Shown: piece by piece, positions 26,630-35,795 of the stretch
Numbering within the stretch: the stretch's first letter is position 1
Layout of the letters: each line of letters starts with the position of its first letter
Assembly: GCF_024721975.1 (NCBI RefSeq)
Contig: NZ_JANQBB010000003.1
Coordinates: forward strand, 744,001-808,000
Source of the DNA: Paenibacillus endoradicis
GTDB taxonomy: Bacteria; Bacillota; Bacilli; Paenibacillales; Paenibacillaceae
DNA: 64,000 nucleotides
Direction: 5' to 3'
Program-made: the position numbers and the translations under genes
The notes under the pieces: generated by a model
Database searches by the model: none
Told to the model about the DNA's origin: nothing
What the model saw: only the letters and a program-made list of their open reading frames with translations

Positions 26630-27055
26630 ATGGCATTTGAAAATCCATCGCGTGATGAGATTAAAAATTTATTGTCTCAAACTAAAGTGATTGCTGTCGT
26701 TGGTTTATCTGATAATCGCGAGCGGATTTCTTATATGGTATCTGAGGCGATGAAGAAAAAAGGGTACACGATTGTACCTGTTAATCCTAAAGCTTCCGAA
26801 ATATTAGATGAGACTTGCTATCCGTCGTTGTCTGACATTCCTTTTCCGATAGACTTAGTCAACGTATTCCGTCGAAGTGAGTATACAGCTGAGATTGCGG
26901 AAGAAGCTGTCAGAGTTGGTGCTAAGGCATTATGGTTACAACTTGGAGTATTTAATCAAGAGGCTGCAGATATTGCAATAGAAGGCGGTTTAGCAGTTAT
27001 TATGGATCGATGCATTAAGGTAGAGGATTCGATTTTGCTTCCTCAAGGGAAATGA
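26630..27055 (+). CDS. CoA-binding domain protein, YccU-like
   Basis: 141-aa single Rossmann domain of the CoA_binding_2 family: TKVIAVVGLSDNRERISYMVS, GYTIVPVNP, DLVNVFRRSEYTAEIAEEAV and ALWLQLGVFNQEAADIA. It resembles the CoA-binding half of succinyl-CoA synthetase alpha. GGGAGGTGTTAAGGA precedes the ATG. Physiological role is not established. Followed by a strong hairpin terminator. Confidence 0.87.
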   Translation: MAFENPSRDEIKNLLSQTKVIAVVGLSDNRERISYMVSEAMKKKGYTIVPVNPKASEILDETCYPSLSDIPFPIDLVNVFRRSEYTAEIAEEAVRVGAKALWLQLGVFNQEAADIAIEGGLAVIMDRCIKVEDSILLPQGK

Positions 27056-27080
27056 ACTTGATGAGCTTTTAAAAATGAGG

Positions 27081-27127
27081 AAAAGGTATTTCGTTCTACA
27101 GAAATGTAGTTGCGAAATACCTTTTTA
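27081..27127 (+). terminator. Terminator
   Basis: AAAAGGTATTTCG / CGAAATACCTTTTT long stem with an inner CTAC/GTAG pair. Confidence 0.8.
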
Positions 27128-27263
27128 GTTTTATTAGAAATTATAGATAGCGACCGCTATCAACAAATGAAACTTATTGTAATCTTATACCGTCATAAGT
27201 ATCTGTAATTCTAAATACATTTGGTGATTATTAATGTGATTTTATAAAAAGGACTGATTTGCA

Positions 27264-27860
27264 ATGACAAAAAAATTAAGGATTAAGTTAGTCGTTTCAA
27301 TAATAACAATTTTATTTGTTTTTGTAGCATATTCTGGCGTAAGTATTTGGTCTTTTAGTAACAATTTTCAATTAGTTAAGTCTGATGTAGCTGTTGTACT
27401 TGGTGCTGCTGCTTGGGATAGTGAACCATCGCCTGTTTTGCGTGAACGGATTAATCACGCCATTTGGCTCTATGAGAATGGTTACGTAGATAACATTATA
27501 TTTACAGGTGGCAAAGGCAGTGGTGATCAGTATGCAGAATCAGAGGTAGCGAGGGGATATGCGATTCAACGTAATGTTGATCCTGATCATATTTTCATAG
27601 AAACGAAATCAAAAATTACAGAAGAAAATCTCACTTACGCATACGAAATTGCTGTAGAGAACCATTTTACAACATTCACCATTGTAAGTGATCCATTACA
27701 TATGAAAAGAGCGATGTTAATGGCGAAACAAACAGGCATGGACGCTTATTCATCCCCCACACAAAGTTCTGCATATAAGTCACTAAACAGTAAAATTCCA
27801 TTTTTCTTAAGAGAGCTCTTTTTCTATGTGGGTTATATTTTTAGTCTGCCATTTAGGTGA
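27264..27860 (+). CDS. DUF218/YdcF (SanA-like) membrane protein
   Basis: One N-terminal membrane helix (LVVSIITILFVFVAYSGVSI) followed by the DUF218 domain: DVAVVLGAAAWDSEPSPVLRERI, YVDNIIFTGGKGSGDQYAESEV, ILVSD-type strand TIVSDPLHMKRAM. SanA/YdcF proteins act at the cell envelope and are linked to wall-precursor or drug-barrier functions, with no firm enzyme activity. 198 aa. A paralogue of the same architecture lies at 43.7 kb. Monocistronic. Confidence 0.83.
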   Translation: MTKKLRIKLVVSIITILFVFVAYSGVSIWSFSNNFQLVKSDVAVVLGAAAWDSEPSPVLRERINHAIWLYENGYVDNIIFTGGKGSGDQYAESEVARGYAIQRNVDPDHIFIETKSKITEENLTYAYEIAVENHFTTFTIVSDPLHMKRAMLMAKQTGMDAYSSPTQSSAYKSLNSKIPFFLRELFFYVGYIFSLPFR

Positions 27861-27918
27861 TTACAACAAATTTAATATTGATTTGAACTTTCTTTTTGTG
27901 AGGAGTATATGAAAATAC

Positions 27919-28170
27919 TTATGGTTCGATGTTTTCTATCTGATATCGATCTGGGGAGACATTATTATACGTTTTAGCGAAGATAGAAGGAGAATTTGGA
28001 TCAGTTTCAGCAACAAGTTCAATATCTTGATGTTCAAATGCTGAAACAATCATCGATGTAGTTAACTTTGTTGTATTATTTGTACAGCCAACTAGCCATA
28101 AAGTGAGAGTAAACGTTAGTATAATGAGTGAATATCTATTATTTCTCATAGCAACACAATGAGAAAACAT
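27919..28170 (-). CDS. Small lipoprotein, 83 aa
   Basis: Lipoprotein signal (NNRYSLIILTFTLTLWLVGC, lipobox LVGC) followed by about 55 residues including VSAFEHQDIELVAETDPNSPS. GGGAGG precedes the first ATG at suitable spacing. The mature part looks like the first third of longer Paenibacillus lipoproteins, so truncation is possible. Function unknown. Confidence 0.6.
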   Translation of the reverse strand: MFSHCVAMRNNRYSLIILTFTLTLWLVGCTNNTTKLTTSMIVSAFEHQDIELVAETDPNSPSIFAKTYNNVSPDRYQIENIEP

Positions 28171-28288
28171 TCAATTACCTCCCTGCACAAAGTCACATCA
28201 AATATAACAACGAAATTAACAAAAGTATTGTTGCATAATTGGTAAGTCGTGGAAGTATCAATTTTTCCCCTATAATATAACAATGCTT

Positions 28289-28317
28289 TTGACAAAAACG
28301 AACATAACACGTAACAT
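28289..28317 (+). promoter_or_regulatory. Promoter of the PTS operon
   Basis: TTGACA (28289-28294), 17-base spacer, TAACAT (28312-28317), about 70 bases before the start codon. No antiterminator (RAT) hairpin was recognised. Confidence 0.55.
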
Positions 28318-28388
28318 CTTAATAGGTGTTTACTTACAATAAAATCATTTGATATTTCATATAATTCTAGTCGCAAAGGAGGATCGAC

Positions 28389-30275
28389 ATGGCTTTCGTT
28401 GGTAATTTACAGCAATTAGGGCGCTCGGTTATGCTCCCTATGATTATTCTACCCGCTGCAGCAATTTTTCAAAGTTTAGCACAATTACCATGGGAGTATG
28501 TAGGGCTACCTGGCATGAACGAGATTTTGATGCTAGCAAGTCAGTCTATATTTCATTTTCTACCTTATATTTTTGCTTTAGGAATCGCACTTGGATTAAC
28601 AAGTAATGGCTTAAGTGCAGGGATGGCGGCTCTTGTAGGGATGTTTATCTATACTGGAATCACTACGAAGTATGCACCTGGTACTGAGCCGACTGTTTTA
28701 ATAGGAACATTTATCGGAATCATTGCTGGTGTATCTTACTTAAGATTCAAAGACTTACGATTACCCGAATATATTCAATTTTTCGGCGGTCCTCGTTTTG
28801 TGCCGTTTTTCGTAAGTTGTTTCACATTGTTATTTTCTATTGCTATGGTTAATTTATCACAACAGTTAGAATGGCTATTAGTCCAACTAGGTGAGGTTAT
28901 TTCACTCGCTGGTGGTTTTGGTGTTTTCTTATATGGATTTATTCATCGCATATTAGTTATTTTTGGATTACATCATCTAGTCAGTCACATCTTCTGGTTC
29001 CAAGTTGGTGGTTATGAGACGGATGCTGGGTATATGGTCTATGGAGATTTGCCTAGATACTTTGCAGGGGATCCAACTGCTGGAGTGTTTATGGCAGGAT
29101 TGTATCCGACGATGATGTTCGCTTTACCAGCGATTGCTTTAGCGATCATACATGAAGCTCGTGAAGATTTGAAACCAAAAATTCGTCGCACCTTTACGTT
29201 AGCAGCGCTTGCTTCATTTCTAACAGGTGTCACTGAACCAATAGAATTCGCATTTCTGTTTGTTGCGCCTTATTTGTATGTGGTGCATGCGTTACTGTCA
29301 GGGCTTATTATGTGGATTACTTATGAACTTGGTATTTTGCATGGTTTCTCATTCTCAGCAGGCGCGATTGATTACGTTATAAATATGCATCTATCCACTA
29401 AAGGCTGGTTAATTATCCCAATAGGTATAGTGACTGGGATTATATACTATTTTCTCTTCCGCTGGGCGATTACACGCTTTCAGATTCCAACTCCTGGACG
29501 AGAAGAAGGCTCGCAACTTGATGAGTGGGTTGGTGATATTCCTTACCGTGCTCCGCTTATATTACAAGCGATTGGTGGTAAGCAGAACATAATACAGATG
29601 GAGTCATGTATAACTCGTCTCCGTTTGAAAGTTACGAATGAGAAGGATATGGACATTAATGCACTTCGTAACCTTGGTGCTGCGGGTGTTATTCGCCTCG
29701 GGGGTGGACATGTTCAAGTTGTCTTTGGTACATACTCGGAGCTTATTCGAGAGGAAATGATCAAGACGATTCATCGCGATCAACAACAGATATCTTTCCA
29801 TTCTCCAATGCAAGGAAAGATGATCCCTTTATCAGAAGTTCCTGATCCGATTTTCTCGGCGCTACTTGTTGGTAATGGTGTAGCATTTATACCTGATCGA
29901 GGAGAGTTGGTATCTCCGGTGAAAGGTAAAGTTATTCACATCTATCCGACGATGCATGCGATAGGTATTTTGACAGACGATGGTCTCGAAGTACTTATGC
30001 ATATTGGTATTGATACTTCGAAGTTAGTCGGAAAAGATTACTTTACAGCTGTCGTTAAAGAAGGCGACGAAGTATTGCCAGGTCAATTACTTATTCGCTT
30101 TAATATACAAAAAGTTAAGAAGGATAGTAAGTCACTTGCTTCTCCAATGGTCATTACCAATTCAGATCGCGTCAAATCTTGGCGGTATGCTCCTTTCAAG
30201 GGAGTCAAAAAAGGTCAGTCATCAGTAATGTCAGTTGTGCTTCATGAGAGCAAGGATGAGGGGGATATACAATGA
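28389..30275 (+). CDS. PTS sugar transporter EIICBA, glucose/N-acetylglucosamine family
   Basis: Phosphotransferase permease that imports and phosphorylates a sugar. Domain order is EIIC (residues 1 to about 370, membrane, with FHFLPYIFALGIALGLTS and GVTEPIEFAFLFVAP), EIIB (about 390-465, phospho-Cys407 in ESCITRLRLKV) and EIIA (about 470-580, HSPMQGKMIPLSEVPDPIF, phospho-His538 in VLMHIGIDT). The Glc superfamily is clear; glucose, GlcNAc and maltose types cannot be separated by eye. Stop overlaps the ptsI start by 4 bases, so translation is coupled. Confidence 0.9.
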   Translation: MAFVGNLQQLGRSVMLPMIILPAAAIFQSLAQLPWEYVGLPGMNEILMLASQSIFHFLPYIFALGIALGLTSNGLSAGMAALVGMFIYTGITTKYAPGTEPTVLIGTFIGIIAGVSYLRFKDLRLPEYIQFFGGPRFVPFFVSCFTLLFSIAMVNLSQQLEWLLVQLGEVISLAGGFGVFLYGFIHRILVIFGLHHLVSHIFWFQVGGYETDAGYMVYGDLPRYFAGDPTAGVFMAGLYPTMMFALPAIALAIIHEAREDLKPKIRRTFTLAALASFLTGVTEPIEFAFLFVAPYLYVVHALLSGLIMWITYELGILHGFSFSAGAIDYVINMHLSTKGWLIIPIGIVTGIIYYFLFRWAITRFQIPTPGREEGSQLDEWVGDIPYRAPLILQAIGGKQNIIQMESCITRLRLKVTNEKDMDINALRNLGAAGVIRLGGGHVQVVFGTYSELIREEMIKTIHRDQQQISFHSPMQGKMIPLSEVPDPIFSALLVGNGVAFIPDRGELVSPVKGKVIHIYPTMHAIGILTDDGLEVLMHIGIDTSKLVGKDYFTAVVKEGDEVLPGQLLIRFNIQKVKKDSKSLASPMVITNSDRVKSWRYAPFKGVKKGQSSVMSVVLHESKDEGDIQ

Positions 30276-32011
30276 CTCAAGGAATAGGCGCATCATCAGG
30301 TATTGCCATAGGGAAAGCCTTTGTCCTTCCCAACTGGGAATTTGAAGTTCCAGAACAACGAATTGATGTAGCAGATTTTGCTCGCGAATTTGAGAGAGTA
30401 TATGAAGGAATTCGCACTTCAAAAGATGAAATTAATCAAATTAAAGATGAGCTTAAGGAAACGGTTGGCGAAGAAGAAACCCAAATTTTTGATGCTCATC
30501 TTGCTATATTAGATGATCCAGTGTTCATGAATGAAATCCAAGGCATTATTCAAAGGCAATATAAGGCTGCAGAGGTAGCAGTCAAAGAAGCAATTGATCA
30601 TTTTGTAACGATGTTTGACTTACTAGAAGATGATTATATGCGTGAGAGAGCGCTTGATATTAAAGATGTAGGCAATCGACTGTTGAAGCATTTATTAGGT
30701 GTTCCTGAGATTCAATTACCTAGTGATACTCAGCCATTTATTCTTATTGCTAAAGAGATATCTCCATCTCAATTGGCACATCTTAATCCTGAAAACGTGC
30801 TTGGCATTGTAACATTATCTGGTAGCACTACATCTCATTCGGCAATAATGGCTCGAGCATTAGGTATACCGCTTGTCGTTGGAATGGAAGGAAAGATCAC
30901 GGAGTCATTTGTTACCGGTCAAACGATTCTTATTGATGGAGGTGATGGAACAGTATATCTTGATCCTGCTGAACATCTAATCAACCAATATAGAGATTTA
31001 CAACATAAATTGTTCGTTGCAAAAGAACAATTACATCATCTAGCTGACCATGAGGCTGTAACTATTGATGGTCAATGCATCAAACTTGAAGCAAATATTA
31101 GTTCGGTGAAAGAATTAGAGATTGCTATGAAAGGTGGAGCACAAGGCGTAGGTTTATTCCGCACCGAGTTTCTCTACATGGATCGTCAAGATTTCCCAAC
31201 AGAGGAAGAGCAATATCAAGTGTATCGTAAAGTAGTAGAAAAGCTACATGGTGGTTCTGTAGTTATTCGTACTTTAGACATTGGTGGAGACAAGCATCTT
31301 GATTATTATGAAATTGAAGAAGAAGAGAATCCATTTATGGGTTATCGAGCAATTAGAATCTCACTTGATCAGAAGCAACTTTTCAAAACACAGTTAAGAG
31401 CAATTTTACGTGCGAGTGCTTATGGAACAATTAAGGTGATGTATCCGTTTATCACTTCTGTTAATGAGGTTAGAGCAGCAAATACTATACTACAAGAGGC
31501 GAAAAATGAACTGACGGCTGAGGGGATTGGATTCGCTGATGAAATAGCGGTAGGCATTATGATTGAAGTCCCTGCTGCAGTTATGATTGCAGATCACTTA
31601 GCGAGAGAAGTAGATTTCTTCAGCATTGGCACGAATGATCTCGTACAGTTTACACTGGCAGTCGATCGTATGAATGAGAAAATTTCAACTATGTATGATC
31701 CTTACCATCCAGCAATTATTCAAATGCTATCAATCGCAGTAGATGCAGCAAAACGTCATGAAATACCGATCAGTGTTTGTGGAGAACTTGCTGGAGATAT
31801 TCGAGCATTACCGATTTGGTTAAGTCTCGGAGTAGATGCATTAAGTATGTCTGCACATTCAATCTTACCTTTGAAAGAGCGTTTAATTCATTCTTCTAAA
31901 TTAGAATGTAAGCAAGTTTTCAATGAAGTAATTCATAGTAGTACAAGTGAAGAGATTAAGCATGTTCTTACTGAATATATGATTACATTTGAAGAAACAG
32001 CGAATGGTTAA
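30272..32011 (+). CDS. ptsI: PEP-protein phosphotransferase (PTS enzyme I)
   Basis: First phosphoryl carrier of the PTS. Active-site His189 lies in SGSTTSHSAIMARALGIP, the PEP-binding domain shows GLFRTEFLYMDR, VVIRTLDIGGDK and EVPAAVMIADHLA, with DFFSIGTNDLVQFTLAVDR and catalytic VCGELAGD near the C-terminus. 579 aa, normal. ATGA overlap with EIICBA. No ptsH (HPr) is found in this operon, so HPr must come from elsewhere. The stop overlaps the converging pfpI-like gene by 4 bases. Confidence 0.95.
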   Translation: MTQGIGASSGIAIGKAFVLPNWEFEVPEQRIDVADFAREFERVYEGIRTSKDEINQIKDELKETVGEEETQIFDAHLAILDDPVFMNEIQGIIQRQYKAAEVAVKEAIDHFVTMFDLLEDDYMRERALDIKDVGNRLLKHLLGVPEIQLPSDTQPFILIAKEISPSQLAHLNPENVLGIVTLSGSTTSHSAIMARALGIPLVVGMEGKITESFVTGQTILIDGGDGTVYLDPAEHLINQYRDLQHKLFVAKEQLHHLADHEAVTIDGQCIKLEANISSVKELEIAMKGGAQGVGLFRTEFLYMDRQDFPTEEEQYQVYRKVVEKLHGGSVVIRTLDIGGDKHLDYYEIEEEENPFMGYRAIRISLDQKQLFKTQLRAILRASAYGTIKVMYPFITSVNEVRAANTILQEAKNELTAEGIGFADEIAVGIMIEVPAAVMIADHLAREVDFFSIGTNDLVQFTLAVDRMNEKISTMYDPYHPAIIQMLSIAVDAAKRHEIPISVCGELAGDIRALPIWLSLGVDALSMSAHSILPLKERLIHSSKLECKQVFNEVIHSSTSEEIKHVLTEYMITFEETANG

Positions 32012-32538
32012 ACCATTCGCTGTTCTAATGCTTGGACAAATGCATGAGCATATGGGGGAAGATCAGGCGGTCTACGTGCAGAGATAAGATTACCGTCAAC
32101 AACAACAGCTTCATCGAACCATGTTGCACCGGCGTTTTCCATATCATCACGAATACCTGGAGTGGAAGTTACTTTACGATCTTGTAATATTTTTGCTGAG
32201 ATAAGTACCCAACCAGCGTGACAGATCTGACCAATCGGCTTATTCTGCTCGTTCAATTCTTGAACAAGTTGAAGTACCTTTGGATAACGACGTAGCTGAT
32301 CCGGAGCCCACCCACCTGGTACAAGAAGACCGCTTATTTCATCACTGTTCACCTCATCAAAAGATAGATCAGCGATGGCAGGCACTCCGTATTTACCAAT
32401 ATGTTTTTTTCCTTTTTCAGGTCCAGCAAAAAGTACCGTTGCACCTGCTTCACGGGTGCGGTATACAGGATACCATAATTCCAAATCTTCAAATTCATCA
32501 TGCAACAAGCAAATTACCGTTTGATTATGTAATGACAT
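32008..32538 (-). CDS. DJ-1/PfpI family protein
   Basis: Flavodoxin-like fold of the class I amidotransferase superfamily. Nucleophile elbow GQICHAGWVLISA with the Cys, upstream Glu region LLHDEFEDLELWYPVYRTREAG, and GLLVPGGWAPDQLRR are visible, matching the YhbO/PfpI branch (deglycase/protease-like or chaperone). 176 aa. GGGAGATC precedes the ATG. Transcribed alone, converging with ptsI without a spacer. Confidence 0.87.
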   Translation of the reverse strand: MSLHNQTVICLLHDEFEDLELWYPVYRTREAGATVLFAGPEKGKKHIGKYGVPAIADLSFDEVNSDEISGLLVPGGWAPDQLRRYPKVLQLVQELNEQNKPIGQICHAGWVLISAKILQDRKVTSTPGIRDDMENAGATWFDEAVVVDGNLISARRPPDLPPYAHAFVQALEQRMV

Positions 32539-32595
32539 TTAAATGATCTCCCAACTTTTTATAGAATATCTTGATAGAACTCTTAGCTGATAAAA

Positions 32596-32611
32596 AGTAC
32601 ATCGAAAGTGT
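32596..32611. repeat. Copy of short motif AGTACATCGAAAG
   Basis: AGTACATCGAAAGTGT here matches AGTACATCGAAAGAGT at 24479-24494 except for one base. Both lie upstream of minus-strand genes. Confidence 0.35.
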
Positions 32612-32761
32612 TACTAAGCGATATATGTATTCATTGTAACGAAGCTTACTCATTTGAGCAAATATGAGAGAAAGATTATAGATTATGCTTACGAAGCAAC
32701 TTTATATTTGCGAGAAGCTGATTTAAGAGGTTAAATAAAAGTTTTGAGAGGTGTAATGGTA

Positions 32762-33157
32762 ATGAAGTGGCTACGTTGGTTACCGTCTATTCTATGGATG
32801 GCATTAATATTTTATCTATCTTCGCGGACAGGCGATGAGATTAATACGATTTTACCGTTCTTCCAAAAATATTTACCTTTTATACAAGATTTTAATTGGG
32901 GGCACTTTGTCAGTTATTTCGTGCTCGCTATGACTTTTGATTTCGCATTTAATCAAAAATCATTCCAATGGCGGTATAAACTCATTATTGTGTTACTATG
33001 TACACTATACGGCGCGACAGATGAAATTCATCAATTTTACGTTGGTGGAAGAATGATGGATTGGTATGATCTTCGAAATGACTGTATTGGTGCTACTCTT
33101 TGGGTGTTGCTCATTAAAATCCCGTATTTTCAACAGGCATGGAAAAAATTAAGTTAA
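32762..33157 (+). CDS. VanZ-family membrane protein
   Basis: About four membrane helices with the VanZ-like pattern: WLRWLPSILWMALIFYLSSR, WGHFVSYFVLAMTFDFAF, YGATDEIHQFYVGGRMMDWYDLRND (the conserved E-x-x-Q-x-F-x-x-x-R motif). Start set at 32762, about 9 bases after GAGAGGTG; an earlier TTG overlaps that site. 131 aa. VanZ-like proteins are linked to low-level teicoplanin resistance, but most members have no known role. Confidence 0.82.
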   Translation: MKWLRWLPSILWMALIFYLSSRTGDEINTILPFFQKYLPFIQDFNWGHFVSYFVLAMTFDFAFNQKSFQWRYKLIIVLLCTLYGATDEIHQFYVGGRMMDWYDLRNDCIGATLWVLLIKIPYFQQAWKKLS

Positions 33158-33257
33158 AGTACATAGCAGGAATATGAGAAAAAAATGTCGAATCACTTAC
33201 ATAGATACATGGAGGCTTGAAGAAGGCTGAAGTGAGTACTTGTAAGGAGTGATCCTC

Positions 33258-33677
33258 ATGCAAAAGTTATGTCTTTGTGGGGAAAATATGTCTCTAAAAC
33301 TTCGAACGGTTATTCTTTCTGGAAAAGTAGAGATTGATAATGTTCCTATATATACTTGTCAAACATGCAGTAGAAGTGAAGTAATTCCTGAGGTTAAAGA
33401 TGATCTTAAAGGATTCATTCAAGAATTAGGTGAACAACCTAAAAAAATGAACTTTCTGTTTAACGAGCGCAATGAATGGGCAAATTTATTAGTAGAATAT
33501 AAACTTACAAAAAAGACTGCTCAAACTGCAAAGGATCAATTTGATCAGATGATGAAGCGTCGAACTAATGAACTTCTGGATCTATACTTATTAGCACAAA
33601 GTTTGCATGACCATGACTGGCTAGAATCTATAGTGAAAAGATTGACTCAGCTCGGAGCTCAAATCAAGTCTTCGTAG
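33258..33677 (+). CDS. YgiT-type zinc-finger-like protein, 139 aa
   Basis: N-terminal half carries two Cys pairs, CLCG and CQTC, about 38 residues apart around ILSGKVEIDNVPIYTCQTC, the spacing of MqsA/YgiT zinc-binding domains. The C-terminal half is helical (KTAQTAKDQFDQMMKRRTNEL) without an obvious HTH. AAGGAG precedes the ATG at 33258. No toxin partner adjoins it, so an antitoxin role is not supported. Confidence 0.6.
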   Translation: MQKLCLCGENMSLKLRTVILSGKVEIDNVPIYTCQTCSRSEVIPEVKDDLKGFIQELGEQPKKMNFLFNERNEWANLLVEYKLTKKTAQTAKDQFDQMMKRRTNELLDLYLLAQSLHDHDWLESIVKRLTQLGAQIKSS

Positions 33678-33830
33678 AGCAAAATAGTACATCTTGTAAT
33701 TAATAGCTGATATTGTTACCAAATACGTAATAAAAGATCAAAACATTGCGAAATTTGCATTTTTACAGTATTATAATTCCAATATGTGTCGAACGTTTCA
33801 ATTAATTTATAGCAAATGGAGAGAGTGCTC

Positions 33831-34835
33831 GTGACCGTAACAATATATGATGTAGCAAGAGAAGCAGGAGTTTCAATGGCAACAGTTTCTAGGGTTGTAA
33901 ATAATAACCCTAATGTTAAGCCTGCCACTCGTAAAAAGGTGTTTGAAGCTATTGAACGTTTAGGTTACCGACCTAATGCAGTTGCACGTGGACTAGCTAG
34001 TAAAAAGACTACAACCGTAGGTGTCGTTATTCCTGATATATCAAATGCTATTTTTGCTGAAGTAGCACGTGGAATTGAAGATATTGCCAATATGTATCAT
34101 TACAATATTATTTTGTGTAATGCCGATAAGAAGAAAGATAAAGAAATTCGCGTAATTAATACATTGTTAGAAAAACAAGTTGACGGTCTATTATTTATGG
34201 GCGGTGCAGTAACAGAGGAGCATCAACAAGCATTCAAAACAGCAAATGTTCCAATTGTTCTTTGTGCTACATCAGATGAGTCTGGAGAGATTCCATCTGT
34301 TGATATTGATCATGAGACGGCAGCTTACGATGCGGTTCAATCATTAATTAAGCAAGGACATCGTCGTATTGCTATGATTAGTGGTACGCTAGAAGATCCT
34401 TCTAATGGTTATGCTCGTTTTAACGGATATAAAAAAGCTTTAGCTGATGCTGGAATCGTGTACGAAGATACTTTAGTTCGTATTGGTAACTATCGATATG
34501 AATCAGGATCAGATGCAATGCGTTATTTCTTAGAGCTTGCTAATCGCCCATCTGCGGTATTCTCTGCAACAGATGAAATGGCAATTGGTGCTATTCATGC
34601 GATTCAAGATAAAGGATTACAAGTACCTGCTGATATCTCTGTTATTAGTGTTGATAATTCACGCATGGCTTCTATGGTAAGACCACTTCTTACGACAGTA
34701 GCTCAACCGATGTATGATATCGGTGCGGTTTCTATGCGTTTATTAACTAAGCTAATGAAGAAAGAACATGTCGAACAAGCACAAGTTATTTTGCCCCATG
34801 AGCTAATTGTTCGTCAATCAGTAGGAGGCAACTAG
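33831..34835 (+). CDS. ccpA: Catabolite control protein A
   Basis: LacI-family master regulator of carbon catabolite control; acts with HPr-Ser-P on cre sites. The DNA-binding headpiece ([45 protein letters not shown]) is nearly that of Bacillus CcpA, followed by the periplasmic-binding-like core. GTG at 33831 after GGAGAG gives 334 aa, the usual length; a longer ATG frame begins inside that site. Candidate cre sites lie at acsA/acuA in this window. mtnN follows after 4 bases. Confidence 0.93.
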   Translation: MTVTIYDVAREAGVSMATVSRVVNNNPNVKPATRKKVFEAIERLGYRPNAVARGLASKKTTTVGVVIPDISNAIFAEVARGIEDIANMYHYNIILCNADKKKDKEIRVINTLLEKQVDGLLFMGGAVTEEHQQAFKTANVPIVLCATSDESGEIPSVDIDHETAAYDAVQSLIKQGHRRIAMISGTLEDPSNGYARFNGYKKALADAGIVYEDTLVRIGNYRYESGSDAMRYFLELANRPSAVFSATDEMAIGAIHAIQDKGLQVPADISVISVDNSRMASMVRPLLTTVAQPMYDIGAVSMRLLTKLMKKEHVEQAQVILPHELIVRQSVGGN

Positions 34836-34839
34836 AGTA

Positions 34840-35544
34840 ATGTTATACAACAAGATTGGCATCATTGGAGCAATGGTTGAAGAAATTGAATTGCTTCATC
34901 AAAATGTGAAAAACGTTCAGCAGTCTACGATTGCTGGAGTTACTTATTATGAAGGTACATTGCATGGACAAGCTCTAATCTATTGCAAATCAGGCGTTGG
35001 TAAAGTTAACGCTGCTATCTGTACACAAGTTTTATTATCTATGGATGTAGATTGTGTATGGTTCACAGGTGTTGCTGGTGCGCTTGATCCTAGATTAAAT
35101 GTTGGAGATATTGTTATTTCTAGCAGTGCCTTGCAACATGATATGGACGTTACACCTCTTGGCTATGCTAAAGGTGTAATTCCTTTCCAAGAAGTATCTG
35201 ATTTCGTAGCAGACGAGGAACTAGTGAAGCTTGCAGTTAAAGCTAGTGATGCTTTGTTCCAAAATCGTACTGTTGTTGGTAGGGTTGTTTCTGGCGATCA
35301 GTTTATCGCGAGTGTTGATAAAGTAAAAGAATTACATGAAATATTCGGTGGAGTATGCGCTGAGATGGAAGGTTCATCTGTAGCTCAAGTTTGTTATGCC
35401 AATAGTACTCCATTCATTATCATTCGTTCTATGTCAGATAAAGCAGATGGATCTGCTGATGTTTCTTACACAGACTTCGTAGTAGAAGCTGCGAACAATT
35501 CATATGCAATTATCGATTATATGGTTTCACATTTACAGTCTTAA
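34840..35544 (+). CDS. mtnN: 5'-methylthioadenosine/S-adenosylhomocysteine nucleosidase
   Basis: Hydrolyses MTA and SAH to adenine and the thio-ribose, detoxifying SAM by-products. Motifs: IGIIGAMVEEIELL, YCKSGVGKVNAAICTQ, FTGVAGALDP, SGDQFIA and CAEMEGSSVAQVCYANSTPF (catalytic Glu, ribose contacts), then SDKADG with the catalytic Asp. 234 aa. AGGAGG inside the end of ccpA supplies the site. A terminator follows. Confidence 0.93.
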   Translation: MLYNKIGIIGAMVEEIELLHQNVKNVQQSTIAGVTYYEGTLHGQALIYCKSGVGKVNAAICTQVLLSMDVDCVWFTGVAGALDPRLNVGDIVISSSALQHDMDVTPLGYAKGVIPFQEVSDFVADEELVKLAVKASDALFQNRTVVGRVVSGDQFIASVDKVKELHEIFGGVCAEMEGSSVAQVCYANSTPFIIIRSMSDKADGSADVSYTDFVVEAANNSYAIIDYMVSHLQS

Positions 35545-35560
35545 TCTTAATTAGTATGTT

Positions 35561-35603
35561 AAAAGCGCTCAAGAGCCGAACCAGGTTCTTGAGCGCTTTT
35601 TAT
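35561..35603 (+). terminator. Terminator of ccpA-mtnN
   Basis: AAAAGCGCTCAAGA / TTCTTGAGCGCTTTTT strong stem. Confidence 0.88.
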
Positions 35604-35667
35604 TATGAATAAAGGGGTAAATGAAGTATTGGACAGGAAAATAGAGTGCTAGACTGTTAGAGCTTTA

Positions 35668-35755
35668 TTATGTTAACGGATAGTTTACTGCTAATAAGAG
35701 GGACAAAATTCCAAATCCCCACTCTCTTCATAACTTAAAATAGGCACTTAACTAG
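35668..35755 (+). repeat. Degenerate intergenic repeat, copy 1
   Basis: Left end TATGTTAACGGATAGTTTA resembles GCTAACGGAGAACGATAGTT of the other copies; right end CATAACTTAAAATAGGCAC is a poor match. Most diverged member. Confidence 0.3.
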
Positions 35756-35795
35756 TGACGGGCAAGAAGTTTATAGAACGAGGGGTGCATAACAT

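Noticed and set aside
33258..33677. MqsA-type antitoxin
   Set aside because: Zinc-finger cysteines fit, but there is no HTH and no adjacent small toxin gene.
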